Numbered from the stretch's first letter, positions 1 to 8,689 are shown. The stretch is 48,188 nucleotides of DNA from Herpetosiphonaceae bacterium (GCA_013821605.1 JACDGP010000030.1:1-48188), one strand, 5' to 3'. The notes: a model not told the origin generated them from the sequence alone. Translations and numbers: made by a program.

Positions 1-1
1 C

Positions 2-118
2 TTGACGGTCACGACGACCTGTCAGCAGCAGCAGCAGCCTTTCCTGCCGTTCCTCGCCGACGCGGTGCAGCGCTCCTGGGCCGGCCTCCCTGCCCCAACC
101 CTCCTCCCCACCACCTGA
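2..118 (+). CDS. possible C-terminal end of an unidentified gene cut by the window edge
   Basis: An open plus-strand frame runs from the window edge to a TGA at 116-118 and would encode 38 residues, including a run of five Gln and ending in Thr-Thr. No start is visible and no family is recognisable. It would be convergent with the acetyltransferase gene that ends at 148. The frame is short enough to be chance, so this is only a candidate gene tail. Confidence 0.3.
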   Translation: MTVTTTCQQQQQPFLPFLADAVQRSWAGLPAPTLLPTT

Positions 119-147
119 ACGGATACTATCGCTGCCATTCACCACGA

Positions 148-684
148 TTACTTCATCCCCACGTCCATACTCACATTTTTTGTGAAGGAGAGCACTAGCG
201 CATCGTCCACGCGCACCTGATCTCCAGGCTGGACTACGCGATTGTCATAGGCAACCCCGCGCCCGTCGGGGACATAGCCGCGCAGCACGTACATGCGTTG
301 GGCCGGGCCGTAATCGGCATATAAGCCAACGCCAATGCCGGCGATAGGAGAGCGCTGGGCAATGCGATGCTCGGCTTCGTCAAGCAAGGCTGTGCCGATG
401 TGCTGGCGCCGGTAATGCGGGAGCACGTTGAAGTCCTGGATTTCTGGAATGTTGGCAGCACGGAAGGGTGGATAGCCGGGCTGCCATTGGATCGTTACAT
501 AGCCAGCGAAGTGGTCAGCGATGAAGGCCACCAGAACGACGCGTGCTTCTGCCGTTTGCTCCGCCAGGTAGCGTTCGTATTGGGAGGCGGACTTGTTCCA
601 GCCAATGGCGGCAAAGGCGGAGATGATGGGTCCAATATCCTCGCTCTGGAGTAAGCGAATGTGCAAATCAGGTGGAGCATTCAT
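148..684 (-). CDS. GNAT family N-acetyltransferase
   Basis: A 178-residue GNAT-fold protein, predicted to transfer an acetyl group from acetyl-CoA to an amine; the substrate cannot be told. The acetyl-CoA pyrophosphate-binding motif A is seen as YRRQHIGTALL (the R/Q-x-x-G-x-G/A pattern). The frame stays open far upstream into ribF on the same strand, but the ATG at 682-684 is chosen because AAGGAA lies at the right distance before it and the GNAT domain starts just after. It lies 34 nt downstream of ribF and is probably the last gene of the nusA-infB-ribF operon. The fold is clear; the function beyond it is not. Confidence 0.85.
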   Translation of the reverse strand: MNAPPDLHIRLLQSEDIGPIISAFAAIGWNKSASQYERYLAEQTAEARVVLVAFIADHFAGYVTIQWQPGYPPFRAANIPEIQDFNVLPHYRRQHIGTALLDEAEHRIAQRSPIAGIGVGLYADYGPAQRMYVLRGYVPDGRGVAYDNRVVQPGDQVRVDDALVLSFTKNVSMDVGMK

Positions 685-718
685 AACCAATTCCTTGTTT
701 GAATGAGCAGACGACGGC

Positions 719-1672
719 CTAGGGCATAGAGGTGGTTTCAGTGGGATCGGCTTGTAGCAGTTGTGCGGATTGGGCGGCGTCGGCGCGGATTTGGGTGACA
801 AGGGCGTCGATGCCGCTGAACTTTTGCTCGCCGCGGAGATGGGCGACGAATTGCAGGTTGAGCGTTTTGTCGTAGAGGTCGCCGTCCCAGTCGAGCAGGT
901 GGGCTTCGACGGTACGGTTGAGGACACCGAAGGTGGGGCGAACGCCGACGTTGGTCACGGCTGGAAGCCAGGTCGCATCGCCGGGAAGTTGGACCCGGCA
1001 GGCGTAGACGCCGTTAGCGGGCAAGAGTTGCTCGGGTGGAGTTTGTAGATTAGCGGTCGGGAAGCCGATGGTGCGACCGCGATGATCACCGTGCACGACG
1101 AGACCACGGATGATAAAGGGGTGGCCCAGGAGCTGTTGGGCCATGACAACGTTGCCGGCCTCAAGATACTGGCGAATGAGGGTAGAACTGACCGGTTGAC
1201 CGGCGATGAGTTCGGCGTTGATGGGGTGGACGGTATAGCCTAGCTCGTGACCGAGGGACGCGAGAAGCTCGACCGTGCCAAGACCACGGTAGCCAAGCCG
1301 AAAGTCATGGCCAACCCATAACTCACGCAGCTGGACGTGAGCACAGAGCTGTGCCATAAACTGCTCAGCGGTCTGGCGGGCAAAGGTGGCATCGAAGGGC
1401 AATATGACCAGGTGATCGATACCGAGCTGCTCGATCAACACAATGCGCCGGTCAAGATCGCACACATACCGATGCTGGCGCTCAGGATGGAGGATGATAT
1501 CGGGATGCGGATCGAAGGTTAAGGCTACGCTCACGCCGACCAGGGCCTGTGCTCGCTCGACGACCTTGCCGAGCAGATACTGGTGACCGCGGTGGACACC
1601 ATCAAACACGCCAATTGTTAGGGCAGCAGGAAGTGTTACATGGAGCTGCGCGAGCGTGCGATATACGATCAT
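719..1672 (-). CDS. ribF: bifunctional riboflavin kinase / FAD synthetase
   Basis: Makes FMN from riboflavin and then FAD from FMN. The 317-residue length is normal for RibF. The N-terminal nucleotidyltransferase half has the GVFDGVHRGHQ motif near residue 22. The C-terminal flavokinase half has GRTIGFPTANL near residue 200 and the late LRGEQKFSG segment. Its ATG shares a base with the truB stop (TAATG), so translation is probably coupled. The truB-ribF order is common in bacteria. No missing residues were noticed. Confidence 0.96.
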   Translation of the reverse strand: MIVYRTLAQLHVTLPAALTIGVFDGVHRGHQYLLGKVVERAQALVGVSVALTFDPHPDIILHPERQHRYVCDLDRRIVLIEQLGIDHLVILPFDATFARQTAEQFMAQLCAHVQLRELWVGHDFRLGYRGLGTVELLASLGHELGYTVHPINAELIAGQPVSSTLIRQYLEAGNVVMAQQLLGHPFIIRGLVVHGDHRGRTIGFPTANLQTPPEQLLPANGVYACRVQLPGDATWLPAVTNVGVRPTFGVLNRTVEAHLLDWDGDLYDKTLNLQFVAHLRGEQKFSGIDALVTQIRADAAQSAQLLQADPTETTSMP

Positions 1673-2568
1673 TATGTCGACCTCAAGACTTTGTATGGTT
1701 GCCAGAGATCGCCCAGCGGGGCCAAAAGTGCGATCAACGTGTCATGGCTATCATAAGCGCAGGCGCGGTCACCCTCGACTCCACTAAGCGGGACGGCACG
1801 CCCGTGTCGGATAGCCTGCCTAGTGGGCTCATCAACGACGGCACGGGGCCAATCGGCAACGGCAGCCGCCGGGGACAACATGCGCGCAGATAGAAGGTTC
1901 GGATCGGCGCGCAGAGCATCGAGTGTTATAGCTTGTTCCACGGCAAGAGGTCCGACAGCAGTACGGCGCAGCCTGGCAAGATGGGCACCGCAGCCGAGTG
2001 CAGCGCCGACATCACGCGCCAGGGCACGAATATAGGTCCCTTTACCGCAGGTGACGAGCACGGACACGTCTGGTGAAGACCAATCAAGTAGGGCAATGCG
2101 GTCGATCTCGACAGTACGGGGAGGCAACTCGATCTCTTGGCCCTGGCGGGCCAGGTCGTACATGCGTTGGCCAGCGACCTGGATGGCTGAATATGCAGGA
2201 GGGACTTGGGCAATCACGCCAATAAATGGCGCAAAGGCGGCTTCTAGATCGGTGGTGGTCAGGCTGGGAACCGGCGCGGAGGTGATGAGCGGGCCTTCGG
2301 CATCATCGGTGGTCGTGGTGCTGCCCAGGCGGATTATTGCCTGGTACGACTTTTTGCCCTCAACGAGATACTCTAGTAGACGCGTAGCATCACCCAGGCC
2401 AATGGGCAGGACGCCGGTTGCCGCCGGGTCGAGGGTGCCGCCATGACCAACACGTTTTTGCCTGGACAGGCGACGCACCTGAGCCACAACATCATGCGAG
2501 GTCATACCGGCAGCTTTATCGATGTTCAGGAAGCCGCTCAAGATCGAGGGCATGGTCGCAGCACTCAT
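1672..2568 (-). CDS. truB: tRNA pseudouridine(55) synthase TruB
   Basis: Converts U55 to pseudouridine in the T-loop of tRNAs. The 298-residue protein has the TruB motif GHGGTLDPAATGVLPI with the catalytic Asp at about residue 47, the early NIDKAAGMTS segment and the GKGTYIRALARD motif. The start overlaps the nrnA stop as ATGA and its own stop overlaps the ribF start, so nrnA-truB-ribF is a tightly coupled unit. A second Met at residue 6 is possible, but the overlap favours the first. Confidence 0.96.
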   Translation of the reverse strand: MSAATMPSILSGFLNIDKAAGMTSHDVVAQVRRLSRQKRVGHGGTLDPAATGVLPIGLGDATRLLEYLVEGKKSYQAIIRLGSTTTTDDAEGPLITSAPVPSLTTTDLEAAFAPFIGVIAQVPPAYSAIQVAGQRMYDLARQGQEIELPPRTVEIDRIALLDWSSPDVSVLVTCGKGTYIRALARDVGAALGCGAHLARLRRTAVGPLAVEQAITLDALRADPNLLSARMLSPAAAVADWPRAVVDEPTRQAIRHGRAVPLSGVEGDRACAYDSHDTLIALLAPLGDLWQPYKVLRST

Positions 2569-3569
2569 CGCTGAGCGCCTTCAACCGCTTGCAGGAGGGC
2601 CGCAATGACCAGCGGCTCAGCGTCGGATAAGGGCTGCATGATCGTACACCCGGCGGCCTGGCGATGGCCACCGCCGCCCCACTGCTGGGCAACTGACGCC
2701 ACATCAACCGGCGGGTTGCTACGGAACGAGACCTTGACCGTGCCATCGCGGCGCTCTTTGAACAAGGCACTCGCCTTGAATTCGCCGAGACCGGCGAGAT
2801 AGTCGGTGACCTCCGACCCGGCTTCATCATCGGCACCCGTGATCCGTTGCATCTCTTGCGAGACATGAGTCCATACAACATCACCTGCACGTTGCATCTC
2901 CGCTAAGGCTAGGGCGAGCAACTTGCCATAGGTGAAGGGCGTGTTGTGGTAGACATCGCGGACGATAGCCTCGCGGTCAGCATACTGTTCGAGTAGATCG
3001 GCAGCCGCACGGAGGGCGGAGGGCGTGGTGTTGGAGGTGCGAAAGCTTTGGGTGTCGGTCGTGATGCCGAACAAGAGGGCGGTGGCAAGCTCTGGAGTAA
3101 ACTCGACGTCCCAAGCACGCAGCAAGCCGTAGATGAGCTCGCAGGTTGAAGAGCTTAAGGGATCAACGAGGTTACACAGTCCTTCACCACTATTGGTGAC
3201 GTGGTGGTCGATCACGATCAGCGGACGCGCACGGAGATAGGTCTGTTGTTCTTCCCAAATACTGGTAATGCGCTGGACATCGCCGGTATCGACCAAGATC
3301 ACCAGATCGACGGTCGCGGGTAAGCGCTGATCCTGGCTATAGCTTTGAACACGTTCGGCACCGGGCATCCGTGTGGCGAAAGGCGGCACGGGGGTTGGCA
3401 CCAGCCACGTCGTTTGATGGCCCTGCTGCTCTAGTGCTAATCCCAGGCCAACAACCGAGCCGATCGCATCACCATCCGGATTGACGTGGCTGATCACTAA
3501 GATATGGTGCTTGCCGGCGATGATTTGGCGCAATGGCGCGGCCGCGTCGGCAACGGTCGTATACATCAT
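2565..3569 (-). CDS. nrnA: DHH/DHHA1 phosphoesterase, NrnA-like nanoRNase / pAp phosphatase
   Basis: Family members degrade 2-5 nt RNA and dephosphorylate 3'-phosphoadenosine 5'-phosphate. The 334-residue protein has the DHH-domain metal motifs SHVNPDGDAIGS (about residue 27), VDTGD and DHHVTN. The DHHA1 domain ends in GGGGHRQAAGC. All metal ligands expected for the family look present. It sits between rbfA and truB, a position common for this family in Firmicutes and Chloroflexota operons. The first of two adjacent Met codons is used; GGAAG lies upstream of it. Confidence 0.92.
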   Translation of the reverse strand: MMYTTVADAAAPLRQIIAGKHHILVISHVNPDGDAIGSVVGLGLALEQQGHQTTWLVPTPVPPFATRMPGAERVQSYSQDQRLPATVDLVILVDTGDVQRITSIWEEQQTYLRARPLIVIDHHVTNSGEGLCNLVDPLSSSTCELIYGLLRAWDVEFTPELATALLFGITTDTQSFRTSNTTPSALRAAADLLEQYADREAIVRDVYHNTPFTYGKLLALALAEMQRAGDVVWTHVSQEMQRITGADDEAGSEVTDYLAGLGEFKASALFKERRDGTVKVSFRSNPPVDVASVAQQWGGGGHRQAAGCTIMQPLSDAEPLVIAALLQAVEGAQR

Positions 3570-3648
3570 GTTCTAAAACTTCCACACACTAAAGCCGACA
3601 GATGCGAGAATGTAGCTGTCGACACGCGGATCGGATGACGCGGAAACG

Positions 3649-4038
3649 CTATGGCTCGGCGTCAGTGACGTCATCGAGCTGCGGTGGATGGGCCTGTCGC
3701 TCAGCATCGACTTGGCGGAGGACTTCACCGATGCGCAGCGCATTATCGAGCGAGGTATCGAGATGCAAGACGAGCTGAGGCACCGTGCGGAGGGTGAGTT
3801 CATCGCCAACGCGATGGCGCAGAAAGCCGCGCGCTCGTACCAGGATTTGAAAGGCAGCATCGCGCTCGGCAGGATCGCCCATGACGGAAAGACGCACGTT
3901 GGCGCGCTGAAGGTCGGGCGTCATGGTGACACCGGTGACGGTGACAAAGCCCAAGCGGGGGTCCTTCATCTCGTTCAAAATGACTTCGCCCAGAATACGT
4001 TGAATTTCGTCGCCTACCTGATCGGTTCGTTTACTCAT
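3649..4038 (-). CDS. rbfA: ribosome-binding factor A
   Basis: RbfA assists late maturation of the 30S subunit and binds near the 5' end of 16S rRNA. The 129-residue protein starts MSKRTDQVGDEIQRIL and shows the KH-like core with the KDPRLGFVTVTGV signature. The frame is open further upstream into the infB-rbfA spacer, but the start at 4036-4038 matches the family start. No convincing Shine-Dalgarno precedes it. It follows infB after an 85-nt gap that holds a strong hairpin. Confidence 0.94.
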   Translation of the reverse strand: MSKRTDQVGDEIQRILGEVILNEMKDPRLGFVTVTGVTMTPDLQRANVRLSVMGDPAERDAAFQILVRARGFLRHRVGDELTLRTVPQLVLHLDTSLDNALRIGEVLRQVDAERQAHPPQLDDVTDAEP

Positions 4039-4066
4039 ATGGGCTATGATACTACAAAATATTAAG

Positions 4067-4096
4067 GCCCCTCTCCTGCCGGGGCAGAAGAGGGGC
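4067..4096 (-). terminator. hairpin in the infB-rbfA spacer, possible weak terminator
   Basis: Arms 4067-4074 and 4089-4096 pair perfectly over 8 bp (GCCCCTCT/AGAGGGGC), with further pairing of CTGC/GCAG inside. Read on the minus strand, the hairpin is followed by CTTAATATTTT, a weak U-rich tail. It may cut transcription between infB and rbfA, stabilise the mRNA 3' end, or belong to a dispersed GC-rich hairpin family. Confidence 0.5.
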
Positions 4097-4123
4097 GAGG
4101 GAGTTATGGGCAACGAGCCCACA

Positions 4124-6493
4124 TTAGATGGTGCGCTCGACCTTTTCTTTGTGGTAGAACTCCATCGTGTCGCCGGTCTGGACATCGTTGAAGCCCGCGA
4201 CCATCAGACCGCACTCGTAGCCCGTCTGGACTTCACGGACATCGTCCTTGAAGCGCTTGAGCGAGTCGATGCGACCATCGTGCACGACGACGCCGGAGCG
4301 TAGAACGCGAACTTGTAGGTTACGCATGATCTTGCCATCGGTGACGTACAGGCCGGCCACGACCTCGCGGGTCGGGAGCTTGAAGACGGTGCGCACTTCG
4401 GCGAAGCCATCGACGACCTCTTTTTCGATGGGCGATAGCATGCCAACCATCGCCTTTTCGAGATCTTCCAGCAGCTGGTAGATGATCGAATAGAAGCGAA
4501 TTTCGACGCCGTTCTGATCGGCGAGCCGACGAGCCGCTGGGTCAGGGCGGGCGTTGAAGCCAATAATAATCGCATTCGAGGCGGTCGCGAGGCTAACGTC
4601 AGACTCGGAGATCGCGCCGGTTCCGGTGTGAATAATCTTGGTCTGGACCTCAGTGTGCTTGGTATTAATCTGGCCTAAGCTATGCTCGATGGCACCGATC
4701 GAGCCCTGTACATCGGCTTTCAAGATGATATTAAGGTCTTTGACCTGACCGGCCTGAATACGGGCAAACAAATCTTCGAGGCTTAGCGCCTTCATTTGGG
4801 AAGACATTTGCTCCATCTGGCGCTGGCCCTTACGTTGCCCCGCGACTTCACGGGCAATCGTCACATCGTCCAGCACCTGCAGAATATCGCCAGCGCGTGG
4901 CACCTCGCTTAAGCCCAGGATTTCAACCGGTGTGGCTGGCTCGGCATGGCGCAAGCGTTTACCGGCATCATTGAACATGCCCCGGATCTTGCCATATGTG
5001 CCGCCAACGACCACAATGTCGTCCAGGCGTAAGGTACCGTTCTGCACCAGCACGGTGGCGGTGGGGCCTCGGCTCTTATCGAGGTTAGCCTCAACGATCG
5101 TGCCAATGGCAGGCTTGCTTGGATTCGCCTTAAGCTCTTCCACATCGGCCATCAGCAGAATGATCTCTAGCAAGCCGTCGATGTTCGTTTTTTGGCGTGC
5201 CGAGACCTCGACCGACGGAACATCGCCGCCGTATTGCTCGACAAGCACATCGGCCTGGGCGAGCTCTTGGCGTACACGGTCGGGGTTTGAGCCAGCCGCA
5301 TCAACCTTGTTGATGGCCACGATCATGGGCACCTTGGCCGCCTTGACGTGCGCAATCGCCTCTTTGGTCTGGGGCATCACACCGTCGTCGGCAGCGACCA
5401 CCAGGACCACAATGTCGGTCACCTGGGCACCACGGGCGCGCATTGCCGTAAAGGCTTCGTGGCCGGGCGTATCCAAGAAGGTGATCTTGCGACCATGGAC
5501 TTCGATCTGATACGCACCAATATGCTGTGTAATGCCACCGGCTTCACCTTCAGCCACGCGGGTCGAGCGGATCGCATCTAGTAGCTTGGTCTTGCCATGA
5601 TCGACGTGGCCCATGATCGTCACGACCGGCGGCCGCTGCTTGAGGTCGGTTGCCTCTTCCGTCGCCAGCGCTTCGTCGATATTATCGATCAGTCCGGCCA
5701 TCGACTCGGGCACACTTTCGGTGGTCTCAATGTCGAACTCGGAAGCCATCAAGGCGGCAGTGTCGTAGTCGAGCTGCTGGTTGATGGTGGCCATCATGCC
5801 GTTCTTCATAAGCTGCTTAAGAATTTCCGAGGCCCCAACACCGAGAGCCTCGGAGAGCTCACGGATCGTCATACTTGATGGGAGGGCGACAGGGCCGCGT
5901 GGTCGAACCGGCACACCACGTTGAACAGCTGGTCCTTGGGCCCCACGATTGTTCGGGCCGCCGCGCATGCCGCCTTGCTGCGGACGTTGACCACCGCCAC
6001 CACCACGATAGCCACCACGCTGACCGCCACCACCACTCGGGCGCTGGCCGCCGCTGAAGTTGCTGCCGCCTGAGCGCTGACCGCCGCCACTGGGACGCTG
6101 ACCACCACTGAAGTTGCTGCCACCCGGTCGTTGACCACCGCCGAAGTTATTGCCGCCGGTGTTCTGTCCACCACCAGGACTCCCGCCTGGTCGCTGTCCG
6201 CTGCTAAAGTTATTGCCGCCGGTATTCTGGCCGCCGCCGGTATTACCCGCAGGACGTTGTCCACCACTATAGTTATTGCCCGCAGGCCGTTGTCCGCCAC
6301 CGGTGTTACCGGCAGGACGTTGTCCGCCACCGAAGCCGTTCCCGCCGTTATTTTGCGGGGTCGAGTTATTGCGAGGAGGTTGCTGAGCTGGACGCTGTGT
6401 TCCAGACGTTCCAGGACGCGGTCCCGGCACAACCCGCGTGTTATTTGTTTCGTCGTCACCTGCCGGATCACGTGGTTTTATAGGCACACCCAT
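4124..6493 (-). CDS. infB: translation initiation factor IF-2
   Basis: The GTPase that brings initiator tRNA to the 30S subunit. The 789-residue protein has a long low-complexity N-terminal tract, rich in Gly, Gln, Arg, Pro and Asn (about residues 46-190, many GGQRP units). The conserved IF-2N helix region (MTIRELSEALGVG) follows, then the G domain with GHVDHGKT at 295-302, DTPGH and NKVD, and the C-terminal IF-2 domains. The ATG has AAAGGAG 6 nt upstream and lies 15 nt after ylxR, as usual in nusA operons. The odd part is the RGG-like tract, unlike the Lys/Ala/Glu-rich leader of many IF-2 proteins. Confidence 0.97.
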   Translation of the reverse strand: MGVPIKPRDPAGDDETNNTRVVPGPRPGTSGTQRPAQQPPRNNSTPQNNGGNGFGGGQRPAGNTGGGQRPAGNNYSGGQRPAGNTGGGQNTGGNNFSSGQRPGGSPGGGQNTGGNNFGGGQRPGGSNFSGGQRPSGGGQRSGGSNFSGGQRPSGGGGQRGGYRGGGGGQRPQQGGMRGGPNNRGAQGPAVQRGVPVRPRGPVALPSSMTIRELSEALGVGASEILKQLMKNGMMATINQQLDYDTAALMASEFDIETTESVPESMAGLIDNIDEALATEEATDLKQRPPVVTIMGHVDHGKTKLLDAIRSTRVAEGEAGGITQHIGAYQIEVHGRKITFLDTPGHEAFTAMRARGAQVTDIVVLVVAADDGVMPQTKEAIAHVKAAKVPMIVAINKVDAAGSNPDRVRQELAQADVLVEQYGGDVPSVEVSARQKTNIDGLLEIILLMADVEELKANPSKPAIGTIVEANLDKSRGPTATVLVQNGTLRLDDIVVVGGTYGKIRGMFNDAGKRLRHAEPATPVEILGLSEVPRAGDILQVLDDVTIAREVAGQRKGQRQMEQMSSQMKALSLEDLFARIQAGQVKDLNIILKADVQGSIGAIEHSLGQINTKHTEVQTKIIHTGTGAISESDVSLATASNAIIIGFNARPDPAARRLADQNGVEIRFYSIIYQLLEDLEKAMVGMLSPIEKEVVDGFAEVRTVFKLPTREVVAGLYVTDGKIMRNLQVRVLRSGVVVHDGRIDSLKRFKDDVREVQTGYECGLMVAGFNDVQTGDTMEFYHKEKVERTI

Positions 6494-6508
6494 GCCGAAC
6501 TCCTTTCG

Positions 6509-6901
6509 TTAGGAACGGGGGATACTCCCCCCTTCCAGCGTGACGACCTCTTCGTCGCCATCTTCTCGCTCAACATGCGCGGCCAGTTGCTCTGGATCAC
6601 GGCTGTCGTCAGGCAATGCTGAGTGATAGGCGATTAACATCGCCCGGTCATCGGGCGCGAACTCCGTGATATGCAACGCGCGCTCGATCGCTTTCCGTTT
6701 CAACGCAGCCGACCAGCAGCTACGATCATTACAAATATAGGCACCACGACCAGCCCGTTTACCGGTAGGGTCGATGGCGACCCGTTCATCCGGTAGCCGT
6801 ACCAAGCGCACCAGTCCGCGCTTGGCATCTATCCTGCGACAAGCAATGCACGTGCGCTGCGGCATGTGCTTATGCGGTCGTGTTGGCCCTGATTTTGCCA
6901 C
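6509..6901 (-). CDS. ylxR: YlxR / RnpM family RNA-binding protein
   Basis: A small RNA-binding protein of the DUF448 family, encoded between nusA and infB in many bacteria; Firmicutes members bind and modulate RNase P RNA. It shows PQRTCIACR and GRGAYIC, the family signatures. The GTG at 6899-6901 gives 130 residues; its AGAAGG lies almost against the start. The internal ATG at 6863-6865 would give a 118-residue protein starting right at MPQRTC. The C-terminus is longer and more acidic than usual. Confidence 0.9.
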   Translation of the reverse strand: MAKSGPTRPHKHMPQRTCIACRRIDAKRGLVRLVRLPDERVAIDPTGKRAGRGAYICNDRSCWSAALKRKAIERALHITEFAPDDRAMLIAYHSALPDDSRDPEQLAAHVEREDGDEEVVTLEGGSIPRS

Positions 6902-6980
6902 CCTTCTATCCGTTTCAGACCATACGTTATGTTATGGTGTGAATAGTAGCATATTCTGTCGTACCCGGTAGCGACGGCCT

Positions 6981-8282
6981 TTAGATGAGGTCATCATCCA
7001 GGATATAACTCGCGACCATGCGGCCCCCATGGTAGACATTGAGCTTGCCTTGCGCAGCACGTAGCTCAACCTGCTGACCGATCAACTCGCTCGGCAGGGG
7101 ACCAAAGGGCATATTGTTATAGTCGATCAGGCCAAACTCATTGACCTGACGGTGCTCAACTTCCGCCAGCTGTAAGGCAGAAGCTTGAGCCATAGCTTCC
7201 GCATCGACCACCGAGCGAGCCTCGCCAATACCGCGCTCTTCGTCCAGCAAGTCCGAAGCACTTTTGATATCAATGCGCCAGCCGGTGAGCTTGGCGGCCA
7301 GGCGTACATTCTGACCTTCTTTACCAATGGCCAAGGATTGTTGCTTGTCGGGCACGATTACGGTACACGTCTGGTCATCGTGCAATTGGACTTCGACGGC
7401 AGTGGCCGGTGACAAGGCATTTGCAATAAAGACGCGCGGGTTGGCTGACCATTGGACAACATCAATCTTTTCGTTATTGAGCTCGTTAACAATATTTTGA
7501 ATACGTGTGCCGCGCATACCGACGCATGAGCCAACCGGATCAACGCCTTCTTGGCGAGCATGCACTGCTACTTTGCTGCGGACACCGGCCTCACGTGCAA
7601 TGCCTTTAATCTCGACGGCACCGTTATAAATCTCAGGCACTTCCATTTCGAACAGGCGGGTGATCAACTCGGGGCGCGAGCGCGAGACGATCAGGCGAGG
7701 ACCGCGATCTTCGCGCTTGATCTCGGCCAGATAAACCTTTAGTGGCGTATTGGGATAGTAGCGGTCGCTCGGGCTTTGTTCTTTGGGTGGCATGATGGCT
7801 TCGGCCCGGCCAAGCTCCAGGATGACATTGCCTTTGGCATGACGCTGGACCCGCGCTGTAATAATCTCACCTTCACGATCGAAGTATTCGCCATAGACCT
7901 GGTCGCGCTCAACTTCTTTGATGCGCTGTAACACGACCTGTTTGGCGGTCTGAGCAGCGATGCGGCCAAAATCACGGGGCGTCGACTCAACGAGCACTGT
8001 TTCGCCCAGCGTCACATCGGAGCGGATGCGCTGCGCATCGGCGATATCAATTTCCAGCCGATCATCGAGCACATCATCCACCACCTGCTTTTCGGCATAG
8101 ACGCGGGCATCGCCACTGACCGGGTCCAGCTTCACGGTGACTTCAACCGGCGGCGGATTATTGCCGAGATAGCGCTTATATGCTGTTTTCAGCGCATCTT
8201 CGATTACCGCTTGAACGGATTCACGTGGAATGCCGCGTTCCGCGGCAATCTGTGATATTGCTGCGTAAAAATCGCTTTTCAT
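6981..8282 (-). CDS. nusA: transcription termination/antitermination factor NusA
   Basis: NusA binds RNA polymerase and modulates pausing, termination and antitermination. The chosen ATG at 8280-8282 begins MKSDFYAAISQIAAERG, the normal N-terminal domain, and gives 433 residues; GAAAGG lies upstream. The order is N-terminal domain, S1 (GEIITARVQRHAKG), KH1 (GSCVGMRGTRIQNI) and KH2 (SLAIGKEGQNVRLAAKL). It is the first gene of its operon: rimP, which commonly precedes nusA, is not here. A promoter and a terminator-like hairpin precede it and suggest attenuation. Confidence 0.96.
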   Translation of the reverse strand: MKSDFYAAISQIAAERGIPRESVQAVIEDALKTAYKRYLGNNPPPVEVTVKLDPVSGDARVYAEKQVVDDVLDDRLEIDIADAQRIRSDVTLGETVLVESTPRDFGRIAAQTAKQVVLQRIKEVERDQVYGEYFDREGEIITARVQRHAKGNVILELGRAEAIMPPKEQSPSDRYYPNTPLKVYLAEIKREDRGPRLIVSRSRPELITRLFEMEVPEIYNGAVEIKGIAREAGVRSKVAVHARQEGVDPVGSCVGMRGTRIQNIVNELNNEKIDVVQWSANPRVFIANALSPATAVEVQLHDDQTCTVIVPDKQQSLAIGKEGQNVRLAAKLTGWRIDIKSASDLLDEERGIGEARSVVDAEAMAQASALQLAEVEHRQVNEFGLIDYNNMPFGPLPSELIGQQVELRAAQGKLNVYHGGRMVASYILDDDLI

Positions 8283-8316
8283 CGCTGCCAAACGCCTTTC
8301 ATAATCCACCAAAACA

Positions 8317-8341
8317 GAAAAGTGGGGAAACCCCACTTTTC
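8317..8341 (-). terminator. perfect intrinsic-terminator-like hairpin in the nusA leader
   Basis: An 11-bp perfect stem (8317-8327 with 8331-8341, GAAAAGTGGGG/CCCCACTTTTC) closes on an AAA/TTT triloop. On the minus strand it is followed by TGTTTTGG, so it resembles a rho-independent terminator. It lies between the small lipoprotein gene and nusA, and downstream of the predicted nusA promoter. It is therefore either the lipoprotein terminator or a nusA leader attenuator. Confidence 0.7.
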
Positions 8342-8367
8342 GGACAGTCTTTCGAAATGCACAGTCT

Positions 8368-8396
8368 AGTATACCATTCGCACCAGCCCATCGCAA
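8368..8396 (-). promoter_or_regulatory. predicted sigma-70-type promoter of the nusA operon
   Basis: On the minus strand TTGCGA (8391-8396), a 17-nt spacer, then TATACT (8368-8373), preceded by TGG (extended -10). The start point should fall near 8361, leaving an approximately 79-nt leader that contains the 8317-8341 hairpin. It begins just after the lipoprotein stop codon. Confidence 0.65.
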
Positions 8397-8398
8397 CC

Positions 8399-8689
8399 TT
8401 AGGGCGCCTTGGTGACCGTTACCGCCGGATACGCACTATAGGGTGTAGACGTCGGCTTGGCACCGGGATAGGCTGAAGCAGCCGAAGCAGGTGCGGCAGG
8501 TCGTGGAGTAGGTCGGGGGGCAGGATATGCAGTGCCAGTCGTGTTCGGAACTGGGATTGTGGAGGATTGGGAGGCAGTTGTTGCTGCTCCGGATGTCCCT
8601 TGGCTTGCAGGCTGATCCGGAGCACCGGCACAGGCTGCTAAGCCCATGAGCAGTGCGCCGCCCAGGATGACAGATCGAATATAGTTCAC
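8399..8689 (-). CDS. small Ala/Pro/Thr-rich lipoprotein of unknown function
   Basis: A 96-residue protein with a lipoprotein signal peptide: a short positive start, a hydrophobic run and the lipobox MGLAAC, with the acylated Cys near residue 21. The rest is low-complexity Ser/Thr/Ala/Pro with repeated AYP(A/G) units, suggesting an extended, surface-exposed chain. The GTG start has AGGAGGT 9 nt upstream. It follows the TPR/B-box protein gene after 24 nt and is probably co-transcribed with it. No enzymatic domain is seen. Confidence 0.75.
   Translation of the reverse strand: MNYIRSVILGGALLMGLAACAGAPDQPASQGTSGAATTASQSSTIPVPNTTGTAYPAPRPTPRPAAPASAASAYPGAKPTSTPYSAYPAVTVTKAP

Noticed and set aside
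5869-6471. A 200-residue open frame and a plus-strand frame (6131-6622) over the IF-2 repeat tract
   Set aside because: Both are frame-shadows of the repetitive infB N-terminus; they show repeated low-complexity Val/Ala/Thr runs and no start signals.
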